Source: Opitutia bacterium
Lineage (GTDB): Bacteria > Verrucomicrobiota > Verrucomicrobiia > Opitutales > Opitutaceae
Reading direction: 5' to 3'
Assembly (NCBI GenBank): GCA_003157575.1
Contig: PMKA01000117.1
Span: 1-23,093, forward strand
DNA length: 23,093 nt
Positions 1-7,545 of this stretch are shown one piece after another; the first letter of the stretch is position 1, and each line of letters starts with the position of its first letter. A program made the position numbers and the translations under genes. Under the pieces are notes generated by a model, which did not search any database, was not told the origin of the DNA, and was given only the letters and a program-made list of their open reading frames with translations.

Positions 1-1689
1 CACAAACTCGCTCTTTGTGTTGCGCTGGCTCTGGAACGGGCTGATCGACACGCCGTTGTTCCACAGCGAAGTCGTTCCACCCACCGGAATGGTGCTGTTG
101 TAGTCGGCGGTCGCCGACAGACTCTCATTACGGTACTCGGCGCCAGCGGCATACTGGATGGGCCCGGAAGGCAGATCCCAGACCTTTCCATTGATGATCG
201 CGTCGTAGGTGTACAACTCGCTCGTATAATTCGCGATCGAAGTGCCGTAGACACCGGCCTCCGCCATCTTCGCCGAATCCTGACTCGTCGCGAACATGTC
301 GATCAGTCCGGATTTGATGCCGGCCAGAAGGGCTGAATTGAGGATCTGGTTGTAGCCGATCGCCGTCTGGTAGGAGATATTGTAATTGGCATAAACCCGC
401 CAATTAAAGTAATCGTTGACCTTTCCATCCAACTCCGCCGTCGCACGATAGAAATTGCTCTGGTTGTTGTAGATCCGGTCGGGGCCGCTCGTGAAGCGAT
501 TCTTGATCGTAAGGTTCGTATCCGAGATCGGCGATATTCCTTCGGCAAGGAGCGTCTTGTTGGAGATAGAAACCGGCTGGGGATTTAATTCATAGGCGGT
601 ATCCGTATATGAATAGAGGAAATCCGCCTTCGCGGTGATCTGGTCGGAAATGTCGTGGCTGGCAGCGACGGTCACCACCCGTTTGTCGAGCGAATTTTGG
701 ATCGTGGGCCTCAGGGAAAGATTGAAGCTATTTACGACATCATCAAGCGTAGTGACGTTGTACACACCCGAGGCAACCAAGGAAGCCATGGTCACAGGAG
801 TTCCCGTGTTCGGCACCGTAGTTTTCCCGGGCGCCAAGGTGTAATATTTGCCGCCGCCGCTGACTTGACCGGCATAAGTCGTCGTCGCGTAATACGGATT
901 GTCATAGCTCACATCGCGCTCCCAAATCGGCTCCGATTTGGTCCATTCAGCCGCGAACATGACGTGGGTCTTGGCATCCCCGGCGCCAACCACGGTCGAG
1001 ACCGAGCGTTCACGCCAATAGCCGCCGGTGGAATTCGCGGCCTCCTGGTAGTGCGTGCTGACCTCCGCACCCTGATAATCCTTGCGGAGGATGATATTGA
1101 CGACGCCGGAAACGGCATCCGAACCGTAGATTGCCGAGGCGCCGTCGGTCAGGACTTCGATGCGCTCCACCGCCGATATCGGGATGAGATTCAGATCGAC
1201 GAACTCGTAGCCACCGCTGGCTGCAACCGCATCCGGGGCGACGCGCTTCCCGTCGATCAGAACAAGAGTGGAGAGATTGCGAAGGGCGATTTGCGAGCCG
1301 CCGTTCGTGGAGTTGCCCGAGATGTTGCCATTCTCCAGGCCGATGTTACTGCCACCCTCGATCTGGGGGACCGTCTTCCGAAGGACATCCAAGACATTGG
1401 TGTTCACACCGGAAGATTGGATCGCCTGAATATCGATTACCTGGACCGGCAGCGCCTTGGTTTCGTCCAGGGCCGCCGGGATATATGAACCCGTGACCAC
1501 AAATTTTTCCAGTTTCACATCCGGGTTCGACGCTGGCTGCACCTCAGTCGTCGGCGTCACCGATGCTGTTGAGGTCGGCTGAGTCGTCGAGTTTGTCGGA
1601 GCGGTCTGCGCGACCGCGAGATAGGGAAGGCCTGCGCCAAAAAATAGCGCAAGCGCCGCCCGCGATTTCCTTACGGAATTCAGGTTCAT
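1..1689 (-). CDS. TonB-dependent outer-membrane receptor, N-terminal part
   Basis: The ATG at 1689-1687 opens 563 codons that run without a stop off the left edge, so the C-terminal part of the beta-barrel is missing. A signal peptide (about residues 1-28, MNLNSVRKSRAALALF then a hydrophobic stretch ending AVAQ) precedes a Thr/Pro/Ser-rich linker. Then comes the motif VKLEKFVVTGSYIP, which resembles the TonB-box region common in Verrucomicrobia and Xanthomonas-type receptors. The plug domain follows, with LRNLSTLVLIDGKR, ERIEVLTDGASAIYGSDAV and SGVVNIILRK. The rest reads as Asn/Tyr-rich barrel strands. Such receptors import siderophores, cobalamin or glycans using TonB energy. No partner gene is visible, so the substrate is unknown. 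The gene looks less GC-rich than its neighbours. The alternative is only a different receptor subfamily. Confidence 0.95.
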   Translation of the reverse strand, partial: MNLNSVRKSRAALALFFGAGLPYLAVAQTAPTNSTTQPTSTASVTPTTEVQPASNPDVKLEKFVVTGSYIPAALDETKALPVQVIDIQAIQSSGVNTNVLDVLRKTVPQIEGGSNIGLENGNISGNSTNGGSQIALRNLSTLVLIDGKRVAPDAVAASGGYEFVDLNLIPISAVERIEVLTDGASAIYGSDAVSGVVNIILRKDYQGAEVSTHYQEAANSTGGYWRERSVSTVVGAGDAKTHVMFAAEWTKSEPIWERDVSYDNPYYATTTYAGQVSGGGKYYTLAPGKTTVPNTGTPVTMASLVASGVYNVTTLDDVVNSFNLSLRPTIQNSLDKRVVTVAASHDISDQITAKADFLYSYTDTAYELNPQPVSISNKTLLAEGISPISDTNLTIKNRFTSGPDRIYNNQSNFYRATAELDGKVNDYFNWRVYANYNISYQTAIGYNQILNSALLAGIKSGLIDMFATSQDSAKMAEAGVYGTSIANYTSELYTYDAIINGKVWDLPSGPIQYAAGAEYRNESLSATADYNSTIPVGGTTSLWNNGVSISPFQSQRNTKSEFV

Positions 1690-2059
1690 CGGTTTGTCAG
1701 TTTTGCTTTGGTTGGTAAGAGGCTGTGGCACAAACCCACCGGGCATTCTCTTGGGGCCAATCCTAAGCATTCTTCCTGCCATCATGCAAATATTTTGTTA
1801 TACTTCTCTAAGCCGTTCTCCTTAAAATATTAGCATTAAATGCAGACAGCCAAACAAATCAGGAGAATCTGGTTGTTTTTGCCCACACTTGGTGTTTGAC
1901 GGACCAGGCTGGATCGAGAAACACCACTTCGTCCTGCCGCCAAACCGACCCGGGAAAACACGCACCGCGTCGCTCTTCGCTGCCTCGCCGTCGTGCGCGA
2001 GAACGATTGCCCCCGGCGCGCCGGACCGGCCGCACCGCTAGTTTCTGCGCAGCGGAAAC
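1690..2059. other. Intergenic region upstream of the receptor
   Basis: This 370-base gap separates purE from the receptor, both on the minus strand. The part next to purE is GC-rich and I see nothing in it. The part at about 1770-1870 is markedly AT-rich and is the likely site of the receptor promoter. On the minus strand it carries TTGGCT, the small palindrome GCATTTAATGC and TAATAT, but no well-spaced -35/-10 pair. An AAGGAGAACG stretch at about 1820 is too far from the start codon to be its ribosome binding site. The leader would be about 130 nt, and I recognise no riboswitch in it. Confidence 0.4.
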
Positions 2060-2545
2060 CTACGGCAATCTCGCGTCCTCGACCTTTTTCGCCTGAGCCG
2101 CGCGATAGGCGTCGACGGACTGTGCCACCTTCGCATCGCCCAGCGCCAGGATGGCCGCGGCAAACAGCGCGGCATTGACTGCGCCGGGTTTGCCGATGGC
2201 GAACGTGGCCACGGGGACTCCTCCGGGCATCTGCACCATCGAGAGGAGCGAATCGAGTCCTTTCAGCGATGCCGACTCCATCGGCACCCCGAGGACCGGG
2301 AGCGGTGTGAGCGCCGCCGCAACACCCGCGAGATGGGCCGCGCCGCCAGCGCCCGCTATCACGACCTTAAGTCCCCGGTCGCGCGCCGAAAGGCCCCATT
2401 CAAACATCAACTTCGGCGTCCGGTGGGCGCTGATCACCCGCTTTTCATACGCAATGCCGAGCTGATCGAGCGTTTGCGCCGTGTGCTGCATGGTCTCCCA
2501 ATCCGACGTGCTGCCCATGATGATTCCGACAAGTGGTGTTGCCAT
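2060..2545 (-). CDS. purE: N5-carboxyaminoimidazole ribonucleotide mutase PurE
   Basis: 161 residues, the normal length for class I PurE. It interconverts N5-CAIR and CAIR in de novo purine synthesis in the cytosol. Recognisable motifs in order are [10 protein letters not shown] (about 7-16, phosphate and substrate binding), VISAHRTP (about 37-44, with the catalytic His), [15 protein letters not shown] (about 61-75), TPLPVLGVP, and [19 protein letters not shown] (about 110-128). The ATG at 2545 directly precedes the conserved start and has no Shine-Dalgarno sequence. The usual partner purK is not adjacent, so the gene appears to stand alone here. Assignment is secure. Confidence 0.97.
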   Translation of the reverse strand: MATPLVGIIMGSTSDWETMQHTAQTLDQLGIAYEKRVISAHRTPKLMFEWGLSARDRGLKVVIAGAGGAAHLAGVAAALTPLPVLGVPMESASLKGLDSLLSMVQMPGGVPVATFAIGKPGAVNAALFAAAILALGDAKVAQSVDAYRAAQAKKVEDARLP

Positions 2546-2563
2546 GGGTATGAAGTTATAGGC

Positions 2564-2569
2564 TTTATA
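2564..2569 (-). promoter_or_regulatory. Possible -10 element of purE
   Basis: TATAAA on the minus strand, about 19 bases before the purE ATG and in a locally AT-rich patch. No convincing -35 hexamer lies 16-18 bases further upstream. It is a weak call based on position and composition only. Confidence 0.25.
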
Positions 2570-2770
2570 CTGTAAGCGGAGGCGGCAGGCACCGCAAACG
2601 AAAAGGCAGCGGTTAGGTTCTCGTGGCGCAAAATTCTTCCCCGCCTGCCAGCTGCCTGTTGCTTACGGCTTAGCCGAAAAGATGCCGCCGGATGTTGGGC
2701 CGCCGCCGTTTCGACCGGCTCAAGGCCCCAAGCTTGTCGAGGGGCCTATCGGCGGGCCGTTTCCTACGAT

Positions 2771-2836
2771 TGTAGGGCTGCCGCTTGCCGGCATGCCAAT
2801 TCCCCAAGTGGCCCGGCGACAAGCGCCGGCCCTACA
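2771..2836. repeat. Imperfect palindrome, REP-like
   Basis: The outer arms TGTAGGGC (2771-2778) and GCCCTACA (2829-2836) match perfectly. The arms continue inward as TGCCGCTTG against CGGCGCTTG on the opposite strand, then CCGGC against a GC-rich counterpart. The whole unit could fold into a long hairpin with mismatches. It has no T-tract, so it is not an intrinsic terminator. Its form is like REP elements or small palindromic repeats. Copy number elsewhere is unknown. Confidence 0.5.
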
Positions 2837-2926
2837 CACCATTCAATGATCGACGGCATCATTCGTAAGGCGCGGTCCGACTGCAAGAAACCGGCTTCGC
2901 GCTTATGGCTTATAGCTTAGCGCTGC

Positions 2927-4903
2927 CTAAATCAGCGCCACGCCTTTCGGAACCGTCACGACAGTGGTGCCGGCGATCTTGTCGTGCCACGACTGCTTCT
3001 CGTCGTCAAAGGCGACCCAGATGAACCCGAAGCCCACGACGGCGAGCGACAGAAAGCAACTGAGCGCCCGCACAATTGCGCACGTCCAGTCAAGGGGACG
3101 ATCGTCGACGCGGACCACCTTCAGGCGACAGATGCTCCCGCCCACCGTCGTGCCGCGGAGTTTCCACATCACCGCGCCGTAGATTGCAAGAACGAGCAGG
3201 AACCCGCCGCAGCTAAAATGCGCAAACGGAACCAGCTTGAGGATGATCGCGCACAGGATGCCGTCGATGAGCAGCGCGCCCGTTCGGATCCAGAATCCGG
3301 CCCGCGGAAACGTCACGGCTGAAATCGCGGGAGGCACGGCGGGAGCCGGAACCGTAGTTGGAATTGCAGGGGGAATCGCAGGAGAGGTCGCGCCCGCCGC
3401 CGTCACGGCCGGGGCGCCTGCCACAAGCGCAACGGCGGCAGCAGGTGCACGAGGCTCGCTGATATGCGGGACAGCCGTCGCCGGTGGAATGGTTTTGTCG
3501 CCGCTCTTCCGCATGTTTAGGATCAACGTGTAGATGACCGTTCCGAGACCGAGAGCATTGACGACTATTGCGACGACAAGCGCCAGAATCGGGACCGTAT
3601 AGAGCAACCCCACGATGATCCCTCCGTAGAGCACACACAGGATGATGTTCGACCCTGCACCCGTTCCAAACAAACCCGTCAGCCGGCGACCGAACCAGGC
3701 CATCATGGCCGCACGTCCAAAGACCCTGCCCGCATAAAGCCCTATCCCAAGAAACGGGATCACGAGAATTCCGATTCCCGTTATGGCCAGCAAAACAAAC
3801 ACAAGCGGCATCGCGAGCAACGTGAGCAACGCCGTCAGGATCACATGGCCAGGCCGTTGTTCCAGAGTCTCAACGCATTTCGTCATCCCACGTGGGAAGA
3901 CCAAGGCCAGCAGGACATATAGGCCAAGGAAAAACGCGGCAACCACCCACGCCCAGGAGGCGCGGGGATCGAAGGAAAGCAACCTGCCCTTCAACAATGC
4001 GGAGGATACCCAGGCGAAAAGCGGCCGCAGCACCGGCAGTCGGACGTGTTCCACATGTCCATGCACGACAGCCGAAGAGTCCCTCTTCATCTCTCCGCCC
4101 ACCACGACGACTTCGCCGCCCACATCGGCGTCAGGTCCCAGCGTCAGATCGCCTCCCACGCAGACGACCTGCCCGCCGACATGACCGTTGATTGTCATGT
4201 TTCCCCCGACGGCCACGGCCTGGTTGCCAACGGACCCGTTGATCGTGGTGTTGCCCAGAACCGAAACCGCCTGGTCGCCGACAGATCCGTTGACTGTGGT
4301 GTTGCCCCAGACCGAGACGGCCTGCTCCGCGGCTTCGCCGTCGACCGTCGCATCGCCGAGAACCGCCACCGCCTGGGTCGTCTTCTCGCCCTCTTGCACG
4401 ATGACGTCGTGGAGCACCGATACCCGCTCGTCCTCCGATCCCTCGTCGCGGGGCGTGCGCACGTGTTTCCGCATGGAGCTCCGAACGGCGTCACGGAACC
4501 GAGTATGGCCGTCACCGGCGCTTTCTTCCGAGATGCGATCGAGCCGCCGGAGCCCGGAACTTGAAGCGGCAGCGGCGGCCGGAGCACCGACCGCCTGGGG
4601 AGCCGGTGTGATGCTGGCCTCCGAGGCCGGTTCTTCCGCAACAGGGGAAGCGCCCGTGGCTGCGGAGCCCATCGCCGGGGCGGCCTCAGCGTAAGGAGCG
4701 GTTGTCGGGGAAGGTTGTGCGGCAGACTCGGCGGCGATTGCGGCAGGCGCGACGGCAGGGTTCGTTGGGGGCTGTGCAACAGTGTTGGTTGAGGATTTTC
4801 CTGAGGACCCCGCGGGCGTGTCTTCGGCGCGACTGACCGGCACAAACGTCAGCGTGAGGGCAACAACGGCGCCCAGGATATTGAAAAGATCACGGTGTTT
4901 CAT
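2927..4903 (-). CDS. Bactofilin-like repeat and RDD domain membrane protein
   Basis: 658 residues starting MKHRDLFNILG. Layout: signal peptide (about 1-26), a long Ala/Pro/Ser-rich linker (28-118), then five 17-residue beta-type repeats at 177-261 of the form QAVxVxGNxTxNGSVG plus a degenerate sixth. These resemble the polymer-forming repeats of bactofilins or the hexapeptide-like repeats in bacterial membrane proteins. Hydrophobic membrane segments follow at about 315-338, 353-385 and 420-465, then a second Ala/Pro linker (470-530). A C-terminal RDD domain (533-650) shows RTGALLIDG, TTVGGSICRLKVVRVD and WHDKIAGTTVV. It is the third gene after an ECF sigma factor and an anti-sigma-like gene, 37 bases behind the latter, so it is likely part of that regulon. 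With the signal peptide, the repeats should lie outside the cytoplasm, unlike true bactofilins. Function is unknown. Confidence 0.9.
   Translation of the reverse strand: MKHRDLFNILGAVVALTLTFVPVSRAEDTPAGSSGKSSTNTVAQPPTNPAVAPAAIAAESAAQPSPTTAPYAEAAPAMGSAATGASPVAEEPASEASITPAPQAVGAPAAAAASSSGLRRLDRISEESAGDGHTRFRDAVRSSMRKHVRTPRDEGSEDERVSVLHDVIVQEGEKTTQAVAVLGDATVDGEAAEQAVSVWGNTTVNGSVGDQAVSVLGNTTINGSVGNQAVAVGGNMTINGHVGGQVVCVGGDLTLGPDADVGGEVVVVGGEMKRDSSAVVHGHVEHVRLPVLRPLFAWVSSALLKGRLLSFDPRASWAWVVAAFFLGLYVLLALVFPRGMTKCVETLEQRPGHVILTALLTLLAMPLVFVLLAITGIGILVIPFLGIGLYAGRVFGRAAMMAWFGRRLTGLFGTGAGSNIILCVLYGGIIVGLLYTVPILALVVAIVVNALGLGTVIYTLILNMRKSGDKTIPPATAVPHISEPRAPAAAVALVAGAPAVTAAGATSPAIPPAIPTTVPAPAVPPAISAVTFPRAGFWIRTGALLIDGILCAIILKLVPFAHFSCGGFLLVLAIYGAVMWKLRGTTVGGSICRLKVVRVDDRPLDWTCAIVRALSCFLSLAVVGFGFIWVAFDDEKQSWHDKIAGTTVVTVPKGVALI
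4121..4375 (-). repeat. Five 51-bp tandem coding repeats
   Basis: The five 17-residue protein repeats are also visible as 51-base DNA repeats. A shared core reading GTGGTGTTGCCC on the plus strand recurs at 51-base spacing. The middle copies are most alike and the outer copies have diverged. This suggests growth by unit duplication, with possible copy-number variation between strains. Confidence 0.7.
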
Positions 4904-4940
4904 CGTTGGAAGGGTTTGATGATAAATTGAGAAGAACAGA

Positions 4941-5408
4941 TTATCGGTTCGTCCAAAGGGTTCGGTAGGCGGCGGCGCCGACGCCGACGAGCATCACGTA
5001 GAGGCCCGCGACAAACGCCGCGGCGCCATAGAGCCACAACGTCGGAATGTTGCGCCCGATCACGGCGACGATGTCGGCAAAGCCCCGTCCAAGACCGACC
5101 AGGGGCCGGATCATGCTGAGCACCGGCGCAAATGCATGGTTGAGTTGCGCAGTATCGAAACTCGCAGGCAGCCCCGCGGCTCCCACGACCACCAGGGCGG
5201 CCACCGCGCCGCAGAACAACACAAAGAGGGCGCGCACCCACTGCGGCCACCAGTTCCACGACTTATGCCACCACGGAATCGCCGCCCGGGCCTCGATGGC
5301 GGCGAGCACGCGCGTTTCGAGTGCGGCCGGCGCACGCCGGTCCGGCAGGGAGCGGAGCGTCCGGTGGATGTAATTCTCAAGCTCCTCTGGAGTCATGTGG
5401 TCTTTCAT
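4941..5408 (-). CDS. Membrane anti-sigma-like protein
   Basis: About 155 residues if started at the ATG at 5408 (MKDHMTPEELENYIHRTLRS). An in-frame GTG at 5423 would overlap the sigma-gene stop in a GTGA arrangement and add five residues; neither start has a ribosome binding site. The N-terminal cytoplasmic part (1-45) carries LRSLPDRRAPAALETRVLAAI, a pattern I associate with anti-sigma proteins of this lineage. There is no zinc-binding HxxxCxxC motif. Two hydrophobic segments follow: WVRALFVLFCGAVAALVVVGAAG (about 60-82) and LWLYGAAAFVAGLYVMLVGVG (about 125-145). Its place directly behind an ECF sigma gene supports a role in holding that sigma factor at the membrane. This is inferred from position, topology and a weak motif, not from a clear Pfam-type domain. 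Confidence 0.75.
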   Translation of the reverse strand: MKDHMTPEELENYIHRTLRSLPDRRAPAALETRVLAAIEARAAIPWWHKSWNWWPQWVRALFVLFCGAVAALVVVGAAGLPASFDTAQLNHAFAPVLSMIRPLVGLGRGFADIVAVIGRNIPTLWLYGAAAFVAGLYVMLVGVGAAAYRTLWTNR

Positions 5409-5419
5409 GGCGGAGGGAT

Positions 5420-6013
5420 TCACATTTCAAATTTCTCGTGGCTGGCGCCGCTGTGCTGAAGCGCCTTCATAAGCGCCTCGCGTCCGCGCAGGATGTCGGT
5501 CTTCACCTTGCTGAGCGAAACTCCGAGCCGCTTCGCGATGGCTTCGTACGGCAGTTCCTCGAAGTGAAACAAGACGAGCGGCACGCGCTGGTGCTCCGGC
5601 AGGTTCGCCAGAGCCCTCTCCACCCACGCCCGGCGGTCCGCCTGGCCCAGCCCGTCCAGAAAATTCTCCTGGGACGCAAACTCGACCTCACGTTCCTCCT
5701 CCTCGTCGTCGCGGTGGGTGATTTCGGAGAAGAAGCGCCAGCGTTTCCGGTAGCGCTGCAGGTGGTTGATGCTGAGGTTGGTCGTCACTGTCTTAAGCCA
5801 GCCTCCCGCCGTGTCGCTCGCCTTCAGATTGTCCCAATGCTCGAACGCCTTCAGGAACACGTCCTGGGATATGTCCTCCGCCTGCGCCTCGTTGCCGAGG
5901 AGCCGTACGGCCGTCGTATAGACCATATCCTGATAGCTGCGCATAAACGTGGTGAAATCGATCGGGGCGACCATGCCCTGTTCGGTGGCTTGCACTGGAG
6001 TTTCTTCGTTCAT
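5420..6013 (-). CDS. ECF-type RNA polymerase sigma factor
   Basis: 197 residues from the ATG at 6013 (MNEETPVQATEQG). The frame stays open upstream to 6124, but that extension is Pro/Arg/Cys-rich and unlike any sigma factor, so the shorter start is preferred. Sigma region 2 spans about 20-90, with FMRSYQDMVYTTAVRLLGN, EAEDISQDVFLKAF-like residues (here QAEDISQDVFLKAF) and a WLKTVTTNLSINHLQR end. An acidic linker (HRDDEEEEREVEF) separates it from region 4 (about 130-180), with LPEHQRVPLVLFHFEELPYEAIAKRLGVS compressed into a helix-turn-helix. It would direct RNA polymerase to a small regulon, probably including its own operon with the anti-sigma-like and RDD genes downstream. I could not pick out a GGAAC-type autoregulatory promoter upstream. 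No signal is visible that would identify the inducer. Confidence 0.95.
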   Translation of the reverse strand: MNEETPVQATEQGMVAPIDFTTFMRSYQDMVYTTAVRLLGNEAQAEDISQDVFLKAFEHWDNLKASDTAGGWLKTVTTNLSINHLQRYRKRWRFFSEITHRDDEEEEREVEFASQENFLDGLGQADRRAWVERALANLPEHQRVPLVLFHFEELPYEAIAKRLGVSLSKVKTDILRGREALMKALQHSGASHEKFEM

Positions 6014-6213
6014 GCGCAAAACACGTCGAGGCGGTGCAAAGTCGCAGGAATCTGCAGAGAGGATCGCGAGGGCGTGCGGCGGCGGCAGTCGGGCAGGAGT
6101 GCCACAGAGAGAGCGCAGTGCCAAGGGGATACTGGCCAGCAGAGTCGCGCCCTCGGAAATGGGGGCGGAGCAAGCCTGCGTCGCTCAAAGCCCGCGGCGG
6201 GCAGGCCAGTCCG

Positions 6214-7107
6214 TCACCGCAACGAGATCCTGATCTGGGCGAGCGCGTTTTGCGTGGCCTCAGCGCACTTCTGAAGCACTTCTTCGGTGACGCCGGCACG
6301 CTGGAGTTTCGCCGGCGTAAGCTGCCAGCATCCGGCTTCGCCCGGCAACCCCTTGCCAATCTTCGTTGCGACCCACCCGGCCAGGTTGAGCCAGTACGCC
6401 TCGACAGGGACTCCCGGCGAGCGCATGGGCTCCAGATGGTGGCGGACCGCATCGCACATATTCTGAGGAAATTTCCAGTTCTCCATCAACACCGCCGCAA
6501 CTTCGGGGGCGCTCAGGCCGAACATCCGGAGCTCCCACATGTGGACGGCCGGCTCGACGGCCTCCCCCGGATAAACGCACCACACCGTCGGACGTTCGAT
6601 GAGCACCCGGTTGAGCACGATCTTGCCCACGGGCCGCAGCAGGCCGATCGCATAGGCGTTTGCATCGTCGCCCTGCCGGTGGCGCGCCAGCCATTCCATG
6701 GCCAGCGCGCAGCTCACCGAATTCTCCCACGCCAGCTGCGCCGGAATCCGGTGGACCACAAGCTCGCCGCAAAAAAGCTGCTGGGCCGCGATGACCCCCA
6801 CCTGCCGGTAAACCTCCCTGAAACCGAGCCGGTTGACAGCCTCTTCAAGCGAACCGCACCGCTGCTTGAAACCGTAAAATGCTCCATTGCTCAGCTGCAG
6901 AACCCGGAGGGCCAGCGCCGCATCGAGCTTCACCAGCTTCACGATTTCATCGATGCTCGAGTTCGGGTCGCTGAGCAGCCGGCCGATCCGGCTGAACACC
7001 TGGGGGGTCGAAGGGAGGCGCTGACCAAGACGCAGCACATCAGCTATGGTGAGCGCGATGACGGGCATCCCGTTCGCGTCCGAAACGGCTTGGGAGGGAG
7101 AAACCAT
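6214..7107 (-). CDS. HDOD domain protein
   Basis: 297 residues from the ATG at 7107; a second in-frame Met at codon 14 (MPVIALTIADV) is also possible. The HDOD domain covers about 25-220: LPSTPQVFSRIGRLLSDPNSS, then VKLDAALALRVLQLSNGAFYG, then EEAVNRLGFREVYR and AYAIGLLRPVGKIVLN. HDOD is related to HD phosphohydrolases but normally lacks the metal-binding HD pair, as here, and it works in signalling rather than catalysis. Family members are tied to chemotaxis, c-di-GMP or stress signalling. No GGDEF, EAL or receiver domain is fused to it. It lies 200 bases upstream of the sigma operon in the same direction, so co-transcription is possible but not shown. The partner and output are unknown. Confidence 0.9.
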   Translation of the reverse strand: MVSPSQAVSDANGMPVIALTIADVLRLGQRLPSTPQVFSRIGRLLSDPNSSIDEIVKLVKLDAALALRVLQLSNGAFYGFKQRCGSLEEAVNRLGFREVYRQVGVIAAQQLFCGELVVHRIPAQLAWENSVSCALAMEWLARHRQGDDANAYAIGLLRPVGKIVLNRVLIERPTVWCVYPGEAVEPAVHMWELRMFGLSAPEVAAVLMENWKFPQNMCDAVRHHLEPMRSPGVPVEAYWLNLAGWVATKIGKGLPGEAGCWQLTPAKLQRAGVTEEVLQKCAEATQNALAQIRISLR

Positions 7108-7269
7108 GTCAGGTCAGTATCGTTTTCCGTTCGGCACGTCGGGCGGGAAGTTGAGTCCCGAACAGCAACGACCTTCAAAAAAACCTTCGCAATTGTCAAT
7201 CTATGGCGGAAGCGAATCGGCTGCCACAAAACCACCGGGAGGCGGTCAGAACGCAACTCCGACAGCCTG

Positions 7270-7545
7270 CTAACCCGGCCTTGTCGCCTGCTCAAGGGCG
7301 GCCAGATAGGCCAGCGCATGCTCCCGGCTCGCGCCGCACATCTCCTCCACCGGACGCAGGCTCACGCACACCGCAGGGCGCTCCCGTCCGCCGAAAAGGG
7401 CGCATCGCATGTCGGGCAAAAGTTGCACGCAGGAAATCCCCGCAGGCTTGCCTCCCGGCATGCCCGGAATCGGCGACGAGATGCTCGGGGCTATGCAACA
7501 TGCGCCGCATTGCGACCGGCATTCCATCCGCCGATTGGAAATCAT
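7270..7545 (-). CDS. YkgJ-type cysteine cluster protein
   Basis: 91 residues with eight cysteines (C9, C13, C16, C17, C39, C48, C60, C70) in the pattern CRSQCGACC, ISCVQL, MRCALFG, AVCVSL and EMCG. This matches the YkgJ / zinc- or iron-chelating cysteine-cluster family, whose members are thought to bind a metal or Fe-S centre; their function is poorly known. The phrase ISSPIPGMPGGKPAG after the first cluster is typical of the short YkgJ proteins. The start ATG at 7545 overlaps the stop of the HAD gene as ATGA, so the two genes are probably translationally coupled. An internal Met at codon 7 is the alternative start. Confidence 0.88.
   Translation of the reverse strand: MISNRRMECRSQCGACCIAPSISSPIPGMPGGKPAGISCVQLLPDMRCALFGGRERPAVCVSLRPVEEMCGASREHALAYLAALEQATRPG

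Larger units (their letters stand above)
2546..2926. other. Intergenic region with repeat-like content
   Basis: This 380-base gap lies between purE and the RDD gene, both on the minus strand. I see no supportable gene. It holds a 6-bp inverted repeat GGCCCC/GGGGCC (2724-2729 and 2741-2746), the larger imperfect palindrome listed separately, and two near-identical copies of GCTTAyGGCTTA (2661-2672 and 2901-2912). The mix of short repeats and palindromes suggests debris of an interspersed intergenic repeat, but a single window cannot show that. Confidence 0.4.

Noticed and set aside
2060..2545. Plus-strand frames over purE
   Set aside because: These are shadows; purE motifs are unambiguous on the minus strand.
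4121..4375. Tandem 51-bp repeats as a CRISPR array
   Set aside because: The units are contiguous, in frame and encode the protein repeats; there are no spacers.
6185..6205. GCCCG/CGGGC hairpin after the HDOD gene
   Set aside because: The stem has only five pairs with a 3-base loop and three T after it; too weak to call a terminator.
7194..7199. Perfect TTGACA on the minus strand upstream of HDOD
   Set aside because: No -10-like hexamer is found 15-19 bases downstream; a T-run follows instead.
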